64,000 nucleotides of DNA, from positions 49,850,518 through 49,914,517 of the forward strand of contig OY997651.1 of the NCBI GenBank assembly GCA_963921795.1, in the 5' to 3' direction. Below are positions 46,151-57,660 of the stretch, piece after piece. The notes beneath the pieces are model-generated. The model ran no database searches, had not been told where the DNA came from, and was given only the letters and a program-made list of their open reading frames with translations. How positions within the stretch are numbered: the stretch's first letter is position 1; the number at the start of each line of letters is the position of its first letter. The stretch is from Nannobrachium achirus. Taxonomy: Eukaryota > Chordata > Actinopteri > Myctophiformes > Myctophidae. The position numbers were made by a program, and so were the translations under genes.

Positions 46151-46836
46151 TTGCGACCGTAGGTCGCACTTACTATCAAAACCTGCACAAACTGTGAGTG
46201 AGTCAGTCAGTCTGTCCGTCTGTCTGTCACACCTCACACGTCACACTATTGCCCTGCTCATATCTCCGCAACCGTTGCCCCGATCCATGCCAAATTTTGC
46301 ACACACACTCCTTGCCTGCCAAACTACAAACCCCGGAGCTCCAGGGACCCCCAGGTCCCTGAGGGACCCCCAGATGTAAAAAATGACCAAATGTGCAAAA
46401 ATGACCAAATGACCACCCCAACGGGGCTGCTCACGGGGAATTCCCGGGGACCACCGACTCCTGGTGCTCCAGAACGGATGCCAAAGTGGTGGCGCCCCCA
46501 GTGGAGGACCCCCTCCACTGCAGCTCACATAAAATGCCGTAACTCGGGCTAGGAGCGTCCGGGAGAGCCGGGGCCGGTACCTATTCGTCCGCCAAGGCAA
46601 CGCGGAGACCCCACCCCTCATTTCTCACATGGCCCTCTTCTAGCGCCACCATGAGGCCGATTCTTGCAAAACACATTTTTGGACACTGCTCGTACAGATT
46701 GTGCCCTAAAATCATGCACATCGGTACACAGTATGTCTACACATTGCCCACACAACTAGGAAATGGCAGTTACAGCCCTCTTTGTGTATACATGTGACCT
46801 ACGGTCGCTTATCTCCCGATTAGGGAGTCTTACTGG
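46151..46836 (-). mobile_element. GCGACC-ended element, copy 3
   Basis: Reverse orientation: TTGCGACCGTAGGTCGC at 46151 and AGGGAGTCTTACTGG ending 46836. Very similar to copy 1, including the 126-codon open frame (46241-46621, minus), which aligns almost throughout with the 127-codon frame at 4538-4921. Both contain ALPWRTNRYRPRLSRTLLAR. No known domain. Confidence 0.82.
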
Positions 46837-47369
46837 TATTTGTACGTTTCAGTTAATGTTTTATTTTTTTGTTTTATTCATGAATCAATTCTCAAAACTT
46901 CATTTCCGAAGGAGATGGTCCCTGGACCCCCACTTTGTGAACCACTGTCCTAGATTTGTTTAAATTACATGCTACTGGTATCAAATCTGTACTCTGTACC
47001 GGCTGATATCGGAACCATAATCGTGAAGGATTTCTTCAGGATTACATCACTATTAAAAAAAAAAAAAAAAAATCCTCTCCCTGCAAAAGACCAGGGTTCG
47101 AATCCCGACATATAGGAGGTAAAGTTTACAGGTTTGTCCTCCTCATGATGTAACCAGGACACGTAATTCCACGTAAAAAGCCTGGATGAGGGACACATCA
47201 TCCTTCAAACTACAAAGATACACTTAGCGGAAGGACTTCACACGTCCGCATCAAATTAAACATTTAGCGAGAAAAACACTCCTCCGCAGTTAAACTCTCG
47301 TTGAACCTGTTCACACAACTCCTTTTCCAAGCGGTTTTCCGTGTCAAACTTCACAAACATAGGGCCCTG

Positions 47370-47756
47370 CAGGGACGTGCAGAGAATGTTAGAGAGGCAG
47401 GGGCTGACATTTCTAAAAGGGCCTTTTGGTGAAAATATTGAAATAGCAGACGGTCGGCTATTTTCAGTACTTGATACCACAATAAACTAAGCATAAAAAA
47501 GGCAATACTGGAGAGGTGATGTACAGCATGGGTTTCTACACAGAGAGGGCAATTCGTTCAACATAATTCAAGTTCAGGAGAGTTTGGACAAGGCAATTCT
47601 CTTGAATGCTGCCTTCAGGTATGGCATGGACAGAGGGCATTTGCATTTCTTTCATCATAGTAAAAACTGCATTTATGGTCTGGGGAGGGCACTTTTTACA
47701 GACAGGTAAAAGGGCAGGGGCTCAAGCCCCCTTTGATGTCTATGTGTGCACGTGCC
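47370..47756 (+). mobile_element. CAGGGACGTGC-family MITE with collapsed hairpin
   Basis: CAGGGACGTGCAGAGAATGT at the left, GTGTGCACGTGCCAG at the right. The hairpin at 47439-47466 is reduced to TGAAATAGCAGACGGTCGGC plus TATTTTCA. Confidence 0.75.
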
Positions 47757-48154
47757 AGGGGGCCAGTAGTGCCGGTTATGTTCATCAAAAAGAAAGTTCA
47801 TCGGAAACAGAGAGTTCATCATCAAACAAGTAGAAAAAAAAAAACTAAAAACAAAACATGCCTACATGTACATGTTTGGGCCTCAAGTGGCCCTCCTCAC
47901 TTCAGGCCAAACAGGAAACCTCTCACTTTCTCTCCCTCCCTTCTCTTTCCCCCTCTCATCTTACTTTCTCTCATTTTCTCTCTTGCTTCTCTACACCCGT
48001 GGTTCTCAACCTGTGGGTCGGGAACCCCAGGGCGTCTTTTAAGACCCTTTTAATACCTGGTAAAAGCTTTAAAAGTAAAAGTCATCAACAAACTTATTAC
48101 AAACCGGTCAAACATTGGTCACATTGTCAAATATAAGAAAGAGGCAAAACATCG

Positions 48155-48214
48155 TGAAAATAGCTGATTTACAAGCTCCCAACTCGTGTCGGGAGCTTGT
48201 AAATTGTCTATTGT
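48155..48214. repeat. Hairpin module with paired substitutions
   Basis: Left TAGCTGATTTACAAGCTCCC, right GGGAGCTTGTAAATTGTCTA. The changes CTA to TTA and CAC to CCC are matched in the other arm. Confidence 0.85.
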
Positions 48215-48359
48215 ACGTGACACGACGCAGCACTCAGCCGAGCATAAAAATCTGGCGTTTAAGCTCGCTAAACACGTGCCCCCTACTCTGCTTTCACCCA
48301 GACAGCCATACCGCCGTCGCTGAATAATACACATACCCGCGTGTGTGGCCTTAACACAA

Positions 48360-48521
48360 TGAAATATTCATGAAGAGAGAGAGAGAGTATAAGAGGGAGA
48401 GGGAGGGGGAGAGAAGTGCGCTGTAATCTTGTTATCCAGGACAGAAAGTTGAGCTGCAGCTTTCCTCCACTACGAGTTGACTTCAGCGACTGATTGATAT
48501 CCGTTCATTCAAATCTACAGG
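48360..48521 (+). promoter_or_regulatory. Candidate core promoter and non-coding first exon
   Basis: TATAAG at 48388-48393 in a GAGAG context is followed by ~100 bp without an ATG, ending in a strong donor CTACAGG|GTAAGAT (exon end 48521). A CACGTG E-box lies ~115 bp upstream (near 48271). The block ~48220-48540 is free of the window's repeats. Inference; the gene would continue past the window or through unrecognised exons. Confidence 0.35.
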
Positions 48522-48609
48522 GTAAGATATAGCTTTCCGTGCTGCAGAATGGACAATAGCATCTGTTGTCAGAGCTATATCTGTTGAATAGGTAGTTCTG
48601 ATATTTGAT

Positions 48610-48664
<55 letters not shown>
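48610..48664. repeat. (GT)n microsatellite
   Basis: About 27 GT units, inside the putative first intron. Confidence 0.95.
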
Positions 48665-48669
<5 letters not shown>

Positions 48670-48829
48670 TGTGTGCTGTGGTGGACAATGGCCCGGTCAC
48701 TTCCACCCACCTTTGTGTGCTTTAAACGTAATGAGGAAGTATTTGTTAGCTGTGTTGTGTTGTGTGACATTTTGATCATCAAGTGAGATATCTGATGTTA
48801 TAGGAACTTATAGATGTTTAGAGGCAGGG

Positions 48830-49250
48830 AGTGAAATTACTGAATTTCCTCCTTGGGATAATAAAGGTATCTATCTATCTATTTCTAAAAGGGCCTTTTG
48901 GTGGAAATATCGAAAATGGCAGACCTCCAAGCTCACATCAGGTGTATTCAATTAGCTCAGATGGCATGCTCAGATGCGACGCGTTGTGAGCTTGGAGGTC
49001 GGCTATTTTCGGTGTGTGATACCACACGGAGAGGACAATTCTTTCAACATGAGACGCTGTATTCAAGTTCAGGAGAGTTTGGACAACGCAATCCTCTTGA
49101 ACGCTGCCTTCAGGGTTGACATGGAAAGAGGGCATTTGCATTTCTTTCACCATAGTAAAAAACTTCATTCATGGTCTGGAGAGGGCACTTTTTACAGACA
49201 GATAAAAGGGCAGGGGCTCAAGCCGCCTTTGATGTCTATGCATGCCTGTT
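48830..49250 (+). mobile_element. LINE tail plus CAGGGACGTGC-family MITE with loop-expanded hairpin
   Basis: 48845-48885 (TCCTTGGGATAATAAAGGTA then (TATC)n) resembles a LINE 3' tail. From ~48890 the MITE interior follows, with the hairpin at 48908-49014. The left arm GGCAGACCTCCAAGCTCACA and right arm GACGCGTTGTGAGCTTGGAG are separated by ~50 bp of extra loop. Confidence 0.7.
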
Positions 49251-50047
49251 TGGGGGCGAAATGCAGCATAGAGAAAACACAAATGACTGGCTATTTAGAT
49301 CCCCCCAAAAATGTTATACTATGAAAATGAGAAAAATATGAATATCATTTAGTTATTAACTGTACTGATAATGGCCAATGCTATTCAGCATACTGTATGT
49401 GAGACTTTTGTGAAGAATGGAATCAGGCTTCATTCTTTTACACTTTCTGGGTTGAATTATCCGTCCGGATTTGACTGTGTTTGGTTTTCTACGCAAACAC
49501 ATGCTTGTCAGTACAGTAACCAGTGATAATATCCTCAGCATCAATTGTGCTAAGTGGACCTTTATAACCACCATTTGTTTCATTAAATGCATGCCATCTG
49601 AGCTAATTGAAAACACCTGATAACCAATCTGGCTTGAGGAAAGACTTGGACCCGAGCCAGATCAGCTCCATGCATGAACAAACAACTTTCAGGTAAACGG
49701 CGGCTCAGTCAAGACAATTCTTTGCAACCGATGACGGTGGGAAATTTGACACACGCTTGGCCACTGGGGAGTGGAGTCAACCTGTCACGACCTGTCCCTG
49801 ACCCCCACCAAAAAAGAATACTATCTGAACACACCTGACAAGCACTTGGTATTGTCGGAGTTGAGGCATTACATTCAGGGACGTGCTGGGCCCCTGATTC
49901 AGCCCGGGAAAAAGAGTTGGAGAGGCCCTCATTGCGTGCTATAGAGAGAGATCGCTCTCTATAGCGCTGCTGCTACTCAAAGATTTGCCATTTCAGATCA
50001 TGACAAGTGACAAGCCAGTGGGCCAATTACATGAGTTAAATTTTGTT
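49251..50047. other. Intergenic DNA, no gene seen
   Basis: AT-rich unique sequence. Contains ATGCCATCTGAGCTAATTGA (~49588), the inverse of the loop insertion at ~48940-48970, and a short hairpin-like ATAGAGAGAGATCGCTCTCTAT at ~49939-49962. The 86-codon minus frame (49356-49616) has no domain. Confidence 0.45.
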
Positions 50048-50285
50048 GTTGTCGGGTGGAAACCTTGTATGTCCAAAACCGTTTGTTATGTATTTATCAT
50101 TTTAAAAATGATTTAAACTAGTGAAAACAGCCGATCTACAAGCACACAACGCCTCGCACCACGAGGCGTTGTGTGCTTATAGATCGGCTGTTTTCACTAC
50201 TTTTGTGTATGATGAAGCAGGGCTTTGCTTTGCGAAAAAATTTACAAATTTGAAACTTGGAGATACGAGGTTTCTGCCCTACAAG
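50048..50285. mobile_element. AAACCTTGTAT-family repeat with hairpin
   Basis: GTCGGGTGGAAACCTTGTAT at the left and its near-complement at ~50265-50285. Hairpin 50119-50199 from TAGTGAAAACAGCCGATCTA with a GCACACAAC/GTTGTGTGC pair. Confidence 0.8.
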
Positions 50286-50654
50286 TGACGATTTACTTTG
50301 TCTGGACCGGCCGGGAATGAACCGGACGTTCGGGAGTTGTCCCACTTTTCCCAATGGCCAGCACGTCCCTGATCACATTTAGTCTGACTCGGTTCCACAG
50401 ATGAATATTGTGAACATTTTCAATATGTTCGTCCCGTTCTTATAATATTTCACAGGGAGAGGGAGGGGGATTTGGCCAATGTTAGACCATTCTTCATATA
50501 GTATAGGACAGCTTGTTGATTGCTTTTGCCACTGTAATGGTCTTATTTTTCTGTTTTTGTTTCTTGAAGGGTACAGTATTAATGTTAAAACCAGGATAGC
50601 ATCTGTGTCATTTTAGATTTCTGCATTGGCTATGAATAAATAGACGATCTACAA

Positions 50655-51149
50655 CAGTCGTTCTCAACCTGTGGGTCAGGACCCCCAGGGGGGTCACCAA
50701 ATTATTTTAGATGATCAACCTAATGCGCAACATTGTTTTCTCACATAACGGTAAACAAACCAACATAAAGTTTAAGTGTATAGAGGGTATCTGCAATTTT
50801 TTTTTCCCAGGAGCAAAGATTTGAGTTACAAATGTTCGCCTTAAAAATAAGATTTTTCAAAAATAGCAGATCTATACAAGCTCATAGCGCGGCACTCGGT
50901 GGAGAAACAGTATCCAACTCAATCAACTTTAACGTCATTATACATTTCTAAAGTGACAATTTGAGGACTTTTTAGATTTTTGCATTCCAGACATGCTCAC
51001 AACGCCTCGCGTTGTGAGCATGTAGATCTGCTATTTTCACAATAGAACCGTGTTATACAAAAAACTCTTAGTGTTCGTCAGGGTGGGGGGTCCCCAGTTA
51101 AAATATGATTATTTTGGGGGTTGCAGCCTGAAAAGGTTGAGAACCACTG
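50655..51149. mobile_element. hAT element inserted in a hairpin stem, TSD ATCTACAA
   Basis: CAGTCGTTCTCAACCTGTGG at the left and AGGTTGAGAACCACTG at the right, flanked by ATCTACAA at 50647-50654 and 51150-51157. The TSD is part of the hairpin stem word GATCTACAAGCTC, and the host hairpin resumes after it (GCTCACATGCCACGCTGC; right arm 51280-51312). The hAT itself carries a second, split hairpin (50856-50900 and 50990-51040). Confidence 0.85.
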
Positions 51150-51355
51150 ATCTACAAGCTCACATGCCACGCTGCAAGGTTGTAGGCCTAAATATGATAT
51201 TATCACAAAAGTGTTTGAAAAAGCTTGAAAGTGTGAGAAATACTGACTACTTTAGAAGACATTTGCAGAATTGGCCAGAGGCGCTGCGAGCTTGTAGATC
51301 TGCTATTTTTGAAAAACCATGACATTTCTTTGCAAGTCTTTGAATATATCTATTT

Positions 51356-51487
51356 AAAAGCGAACATTTGTAACTCAAATATTTGCTTCTGGGGGGTCCC
51401 TGGAACAACATATTTTGAGATGGGGGTCCGCGGCCAAATACCTGTAATTTTGGGGGTCCTTGACATGAAAAAGTTTGAGAACCACTG
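51356..51487 (-). mobile_element. Charlie-like hAT end
   Basis: GGGGGTCCCTGGAACAACAT to TTTGAGAACCACTG; reverse-oriented left end of the family at 37010-37366. Confidence 0.7.
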
Positions 51488-51565
51488 ATTTAGAGGCAGG
51501 ATTTAGAAGTCGGGTCAAAGATCGGGTCAAAGATATTCAAAGACTTGCACACATTTTCACGATTT

Positions 51566-51643
51566 TTCAAAAATAGCAGATCTACAAGCTCGCAGCGCGG
51601 CACTCGGTGCCGCGCTGTGAGCTTGTATATCTGCTATTTTTCA
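51566..51643. repeat. Hairpin module with GCGGCACTCGGTGCCGC tip
   Basis: 39-bp arms from TTCAAAAATAGCAGATCTAC with three mismatches. Nearly identical, in reverse orientation, to 62115-62192. Confidence 0.92.
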
Positions 51644-51934
51644 ATGGTTAAAGCATAAAAATAATGGTTAAAGTGTTTAAAATCTAACGCGACTCGGGCG
51701 CGTTCCAGGTATTTGAGAGTTAAGTGGTTAACCTCTACATTGCTGCCAATGAAGCAGAAAGTAAGCCTCAGTAAATGGTCTCTCTCCAAAACAAAGTGAA
51801 AGCAGAATTCCCCTCGGCCACATCACACACTGTCCTCGCTGTGCTCCTGAACACATGTTGAGAGGAGCGGCCGGTCGGTCAAAGCAACAAGAGCTGGAAA
51901 CCATCGGACACACTAAAAGCCCTTCTCCTCACAC

Positions 51935-52382
51935 TGGACCAAGCACGTGCACACATAGACATAAAAGGGGGCTTGAGCCCTTGCCCTTTTATCCGTCTGT
52001 AAAAAAAGTGCCCTCTCCAGACCATGAATGCAGTTTTTACTGCATTGCTGAGTGCTGGACCAATCTGGGAACTAAATCCTTACCAATAGCTTTCTTCACA
52101 AATGTGTTCATAAAGGTGTCTACTATAGACGGCAGCATTCAAGAGAATTGCCTTGTCCAAACTCTCCTGAACTTGAGTCCAAACTCTCCTGAATTTGAGA
52201 CCAAACTCTACTGAGTGTAGCATCTTATATTGAAAGAATTGCCCTCTCTGTGTAGAAATCAAGCATTGAAAATAGCCGACCAGCGCGACGAGCTTGGTGG
52301 TCAGCTATTTTCGATATTTTTCACCAAAGGGCCCTTTTAGAAATTTCAGCCCCTGCTCTGACATTCTCTGCACGTCCCTGCC
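51935..52382 (-). mobile_element. CAGGGACGTGC-family MITE, reverse
   Basis: AGCACGTGCACACATAGACA at the left and CATTCTCTGCACGTCCCTG at the right. Shortened hairpin at 52267-52313. An internal GAACTTGAGTCCAAACTCTC segment is tandemly repeated. Confidence 0.75.
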
Positions 52383-52566
52383 CTGGACGACATAACACTG
52401 TTCCACCCGAGAGAGAGAGTGAGAGAGAAAACAGAGACAGACAGAGGTTGAGGAGATGAAAGGTGCAGGAAAGGGAGTGATAGGAATCTAACAGGGCCTT
52501 CAGATCTTTACACAGCCTTTGACTCCCCTCAGGGGCGTCACAAGGGGGAGAAAAGTGGGACTGAGG

Positions 52567-52785
52567 ACTCACAGCGCGGCACAGAGTGCTTGTAGATCTG
52601 CTATTTTTGAAAAGTCGTGAAAATGTGTGCACATCTTTGAATATAGTATTTGTTAATCGAACATTTGTAACTCAAACTTTGCTTCTGGGGGGGTCCCTGG
52701 AACTAAATATTTTGAGATGGGTGTCCGTGGCCAAATACATATAATTTTGGGGGTCGTTCACAAGAAAAAGTTTGAGCACCACTGA
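52567..52785 (-). mobile_element. Charlie-like hAT fragment with truncated hairpin
   Basis: ACTCACAGCGCGGCACAGAG, then GCTTGTAGATCTGCTATTTT, then GGGGGGGTCCCTGGAACTAA and AAGTTTGAGCACCACTG. Confidence 0.65.
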
Positions 52786-53269
52786 CAAAAAAAACAAAAA
52801 GCATTTTTTTCTTTTTTAGCTTGTAGATTTGCTATTTTAAAGCACAAAATAATGCGTAATAATGCGTTCCCAGTCTAAATGGGTTAAACCCCCTCCCCCT
52901 ATATGAAGAACATTCATGGGGGCCCGCAGTGAATCCTTGTACCCAGGGCCCAGAATTTGGTGTGACACCCCTGACTCCCCTCCCTAGTATTTAACCACTT
53001 TCAACCCCTGTTTTGGGCATGTCATTATAGGCAGACATGTCCCAAAACACATCTGCACTGGGTCTGACTGAGTTAACATATCGTTGTTGTCGGGCAGAAA
53101 CCTTGTATCTCCATATTCAATCTTTTCCCCCGTAAATGACCGGCCCTACTTGATCAGACTACAGCGTCAAAGTAAGCGAGCTCAAAACGCATCGCAAAGC
53201 TACGTGTCATAATGTCGAGATTCGATGTATCCCCTGAGCAAGCAAGCAGGGTCCAGCCCAATGGTAAAA

Positions 53270-53665
53270 AACAGCACTTGCGCACAGGCACGTGCACACA
53301 TAGACATCAAAGGGGGATTGAGCCCCTGCCCTTTCATCCATGTGTAAAAAGTACCCTCCAGACGATGAATGCAGTTTTCACTATGTGAAAGAAATGCAAA
53401 AGCCCTCTTTCCATGCAATAACTAAATGCAGCATTCAAGAGAATTGCCTTGTCCAAACTCTCCTGAACTTGAATGCAGCATCTTAGATTTGCCCTCTCTA
53501 TGTAGAAATCCATGTCATTACGCCTCATCTCTAGCATTGACTTGATAATGCGTAATTCAGTGTGGTATCAAGTACTGAAAATAGACGACCTCCAAGCTCA
53601 CAACGCGTTGCAGCAAGGTCTACTATTTTCGACATTTCCACCAACATTCTCTGCACGTCCCTGCT
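53270..53665 (-). mobile_element. CAGGGACGTGC-family MITE, reverse
   Basis: CAGGCACGTGCACACATAGA at the left and TTCTCTGCACGTCCCTG at the right. Degraded hairpin 53577-53631 (GACGACCTCCAAGCTCACAA, AAGGTCTACTATTTTC). Confidence 0.75.
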
Positions 53666-54360
53666 TGCGCAGGAAACCCGGTTCAAATCCGGCGTAGAAT
53701 TGGAAAGGAGCGGCTTTAAGCTCACAACATGTTGTGGTGACCCTGTGTAGATATACTCTCACTATTCTTTAGAAAATAGGGCTTTAGTCAAGTGGTTGGA
53801 GCAACAGAACGTTCAGAACTAGGCCAGATCACAGCCCATATGGGGATGATCTTGACGTCATTACCAGGACGTCATATGGACTTATGAATTATTGTTATTG
53901 TTTGTAATGTTACCCCCGGCTCCAAAGGGGCGCGTCGAGCGTCGCGTCAACGTCACCGCTGGGAACGCTCCCGTTTTAATTAATGAAGGGTGCTCCACTG
54001 CCGACGTCAACGTCAGCGTCGGACGCTCAAATCCGCGCCGGTTCATTTTTTGACGCCGTCCGACGCCGGCACAGCGCCGTCATTTTGGTGGAGCCCTAGC
54101 CTTAGTTGAAATATGAGCATGTAAGGTTATATTCTGGGACATATCTGACTAGTTATGATATTTATCTGGCCTCGATCAGACCCTCTCTGATTAATCTACG
54201 ACTGTTTTCGTGGGCAGGATTTATGTTGGTTGAAATCAGGTGGTATTCTAGGCCAGATCTGACGAGTCATGGTTTGAATTGATCTGGCCCCAATCGAGAC
54301 GTCACTGATTGGTCCAGGTCCTGACCGTGCTTGCTTGTTACGAGTACAATCACACTTATT
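53666..54360. other. Intergenic DNA, no gene seen
   Basis: Includes a GC-rich block (53915-54105) with repeated GACGTCAACGTC / GCGTCGGACG words, bounded by GGCTCCAAAGG and GGTGGAGCC (possibly a small MITE). Beyond it lies unique DNA with the twice-used word AGGCCAGATC. No exon recognised. Confidence 0.4.
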
Positions 54361-54795
54361 CCATGTACTTAAATGTATGAGTAAATGTACAAAAGTATTG
54401 GCATCAAAATATACTTAAAGTGCCAAAAGTAAAAGCACTCGTTGTCCACAATGTCCACAAAGTTCAAAATGGATACAAATCTTTGGGGAACAGCAGATCT
54501 ACCAGCTTGTAGATCAGCTATTTTCAAACGCCCAAAATGCATGTATAGGCCTGAAGTGGTTAGTGTATATGATCTGTGATAATAATCTAAATCTGAGTAA
54601 CTATAGTAACTAAAGCTGTCAAATAATCGTAGTGTAAATTGTAGAGTTAAAAAGTGCAATATTTGCCTCTGCGACGTAGCGGAGTGGAAGCATTAAAGCA
54701 TTGGAAATTGGAAACACAGAAGAAAGTAAAAGAAAATACCTCCAAAATAGGACATATAGCAACAGTACTTGAGTAAATGTACTTAGTTACTTTCC
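54360..54795. mobile_element. GTAAAAGTA-family MITE with shortened hairpin
   Basis: Shares AAAAGTATTGGCATCAAAAT and CTTGAGTAAATGTACTTAGT with 42084-43245. Hairpin 54488-54528 lacks the tip (CAGCAGATCTACCAGCTTGT). Confidence 0.7.
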
Positions 54796-54867
54796 ACCTA
54801 GCGGAGGACAGGGCATGGGGCAGGAGGGTGGCCCAGTTCTTAGAGTGTCCGACCGTGCGCTTGGTGT

Positions 54868-55255
54868 CAGGGACGTGCAGAGAATGTTAGAGAGGCAGGG
54901 GCTGACATTTTGGCAGGGACTTTTGGCCGAAATATCGAAAATAGCCGACCTTCAAGCTCACAACGCGTCGCGCTGCGACGCGTTGTGAGCTTGGAGGTCG
55001 GCTGTTTTCGGTGCTTGATTTCTTCACAGAGAGGGCAATTCCTTCAACATGAGATGCTGCATTCAAGTTCAGGAGAGTTTAGACAAGTCATTTCTCTTGA
55101 ATGCTGCCTTCGGGTGTGGCATGGAAAGAGGGGCATTTGCATTTCTTTCACCATAGTGAAAACTGCATTCATGGTCTGGAGAGGGCACTTTTTTTTACAG
55201 CCATACAAGGGCAGGGGCTCAAGCCCCCTTTGATGTCTATGTGTGCACGTGCCTG
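54868..55255 (+). mobile_element. CAGGGACGTGC-family MITE, complete, near-perfect TSD
   Basis: CAGGGACGTGCAGAGAATGT at the left and GTGTGCACGTGCCTG at the right, flanked by CTTGGTGT (54860-54867) and CTTAGTGT (55256-55263), which fits an 8-bp hAT-type duplication. Hairpin 54936-55011 has the GACCTYCAAGCTC stem and GCGTCGCGCTGCGACGC tip. Confidence 0.85.
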
Positions 55256-55369
55256 CTTAGTGTAAAGTTCCGAGCTCAACATGTTTCTTCACTATACTGT
55301 CCATGCCTAACAGAAACAAACTTTACAGTATTACTTGCGTCCAAGATCATTGGACTTCCCACACCCACA

Positions 55370-55720
55370 CTTGCTTAGATGAATGATAAAGCCATCACAC
55401 GCTTAGCACTCTCAATAACAAATGACACTGATCATCCTCTGTATCGCTACTTCGACCTCTTGCCATCAGGGCGTAGATACAGAACCTTGACGTGGCACAA
55501 GGTACGGTTTAGCAGGAGTTTTGTCCCCTCAGCCATCGCTGCACTAAACAATCTGCTAAGCAAGCGCCCCCGTCGCTAGGATGGTTTTTCTGTGAATAGT
55601 GGGGACCTGATCTGTCTTGTGATGTTTTTTGTTATTTGGTTTTGTATTGTTTTTTGTGTTGAACAGACTTGTGAAGAGAAATTTCCCCCCGGGGACAATA
55701 AAGATTATTATTATCCCTGG
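55370..55720 (+). mobile_element. LINE 3' end
   Basis: The frame at 55379-55579 reads HPLYRYFDLLPSGRRYRTLT and RSFVPSAIAALNNL, the characteristic C-terminus of many fish non-LTR retrotransposons. It is followed by a 3' UTR ending GGGGACAATAAAGATTATTA (ATT)n. Strongly 5'-truncated. Confidence 0.75.
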
Positions 55721-55912
55721 CTGGCCGCTCCCCCTTCCTATCCTGGACGTCGAAGTGTCCTTGAGCCGCAGTCAGTGTCCCAAATAGCAAACTTTCTTTT
55801 TTTAATATAGTGTGAGTCAGGGTTAAGAAACAGGAGAGAATTGGGTGAAGAGACAGAGACAGAGGAGGAGGAGGTTGATAATGAAGAGGAGGCTGGATAT
55901 AGGCTAGACCAG

Positions 55913-56380
55913 GGGTCTTCAACGTTTTCAGGCCAAGGGCCGTTAGTTGAGAGAGAGATGAAGCAGGGAGCCCGCAAAACCTGTTCATAGATTCCATATA
56001 GTTTCATTGTTTGACAGCACAATGGTTAGTGTATTTTGGATTCGTGTCAATTTTGTTTTCAGATACGTATTTAACCACTTGAATCGTCAATTCATAACTT
56101 CACATTTCACTCTGTACTTATTCTGTTCTTTTCCCCCTCTACACCAAACGTCTTTGCCGAAAATAGCCGATCTACAAGCTCACAACGCCTCGCACTGCAA
56201 GGCGTTGTGAGCTTGTAGATCGGCTATTTTTGGCTAAAGTTCTCAGAATATGGACGCTAGGATTCAAGTGGTTAATATAAAAAAGGAGAAAAAGGTTTTT
56301 ATCACACAAATATTTGGAGGACCCCTGTAGTAACTCTGAGGACCCCCTACCGTACCCCTAGGGGGGTTGGTGGAAGAGAG
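55913..56380 (+). mobile_element. CAGGGGTCTTCAACG hAT MITE with hairpin
   Basis: CAGGGGTCTTCAACGTTTTC at 55913; interior as at 19091-19548. Hairpin 56156-56234 has two mismatches in 38-bp arms and a CCTCGC tip. The right border is degraded. Confidence 0.78.
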
Positions 56381-57253
56381 ATGACAGTGAAGTGACAATT
56401 TAAGAACTTTTAAGACATTTTTCATACTTTAATAAAAATAAAAATAAACATTACTGCATCAAAAGTAATCAACAAACTATGCTTTAAAAAACTGTTCAAG
56501 CGTTGGCCAAATTGTCAAATGATATGAGAAAGAGGCAAAACATTTGCGAGGCGTTGTGAGTTTGTAGATCGGCTATTTTCCCACAATATTTATCTGTGGA
56601 ACCGAGTCAGACTAAATGTAGTACCTCAACACCTACAATTCCATGTGCCCCACTTCAAATGATTGATGACGATTATTTTTGGAGGTTGAGGCCTGAAAAG
56701 GTTGAGAACCATTGGGCTATTAGACCACTGTTTCCCAAAACAAGAAAAATCTGGGCACCACAAGACGACATACTGTAATCACCAAAGTGTGGAAAGCAAT
56801 GTAGAAACATTAATGGAAAGATGACATTTCTGTTGTATCGAGCAGTTTTCATATTGTTGAATGGAAACGACTATGCAAAAAAAAAAAAAAGAGTTGCAAT
56901 TAGCTTGTATAATTGCAAGCGGGCAATTATGTAATAATTATGACAGGATAATATAGCTCGCTGATTTGCTAGGCTACACATCTGGCTTCATAATTTGCAC
57001 TTATTTTATTCCATTTTAGATACTGCGGTTCTCTTTCTCTTTTCTATTCTTTGTGTTATCTACGTCTTAATGCTGTAATGGACTTGGCTCCCTTATCTTA
57101 TCGATCAAAAGTATCAGTTTTATCTCCATAATGAAAAAGTCGCCTTTGTGGTCGGATCATCTAAGGGCCGATGCTTACTCCACTTTTAGAGCCGAATTTG
57201 TTTCGGTTCGGGGAGTCACAACATTAATGACCGTACCCCCACGCCATGTTGTA
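56381..57253. other. Intergenic repeats, no gene seen
   Basis: 56480-56620 is half of the ATTGTCAAAT..CTGTGGAACCGAG hairpin repeat with one arm (56546-56581). An A run at 56877-56892 and a GTAATAATTATGACAG hAT-like end near 56930-56945 follow. The rest appears unique. Confidence 0.4.
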
Positions 57254-57660
57254 GTTTAGACCAGGGGTCTTCAATAGGGGGTCCTCAGAGTTACTACAGG
57301 GGGTCCTTCAAATTTTTGTGTGATAGAAACCTTTTTTTCTCCTTTTTTTATATTAACCACTTGAACCCTAACATCCATATTCTGAGAACTTTGGACATAA
57401 ATAGCAGATCTACAAGCTCACAACGCCTCGTGCTGCGAGGCGTTGTGAGCGTGTAGATCAGCTATTTAGGGGGAAAAGAGCAGACTATGTACAGAGTGAA
57501 ATGTCAAGTTTATTAAGTATTGACGGTTCAAGTGGTTAAATATCTGATAACAATCCAAAATACACTGATGATTGTGCTGTCAAACAATGAAACTATATGG
57601 AATCTATGAACAGGTTGTGGAGATCCCTGCTTCATCTCTCTCTCAACTAAGACAGAGCCA
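57254..57660 (-). mobile_element. hAT MITE of the CAGGGGTCTTCAA family with hairpin
   Basis: CAGGGGTCTTCAATAGGGGG at the left. Hairpin 57399-57468 (AAATAGCAGATCTACAAGCT, tip CCTCGTGCTGCGAGG). The interior runs reverse to 19091-19548. The right end is lost near CTCTCTCTCAACTAAG. Confidence 0.75.
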
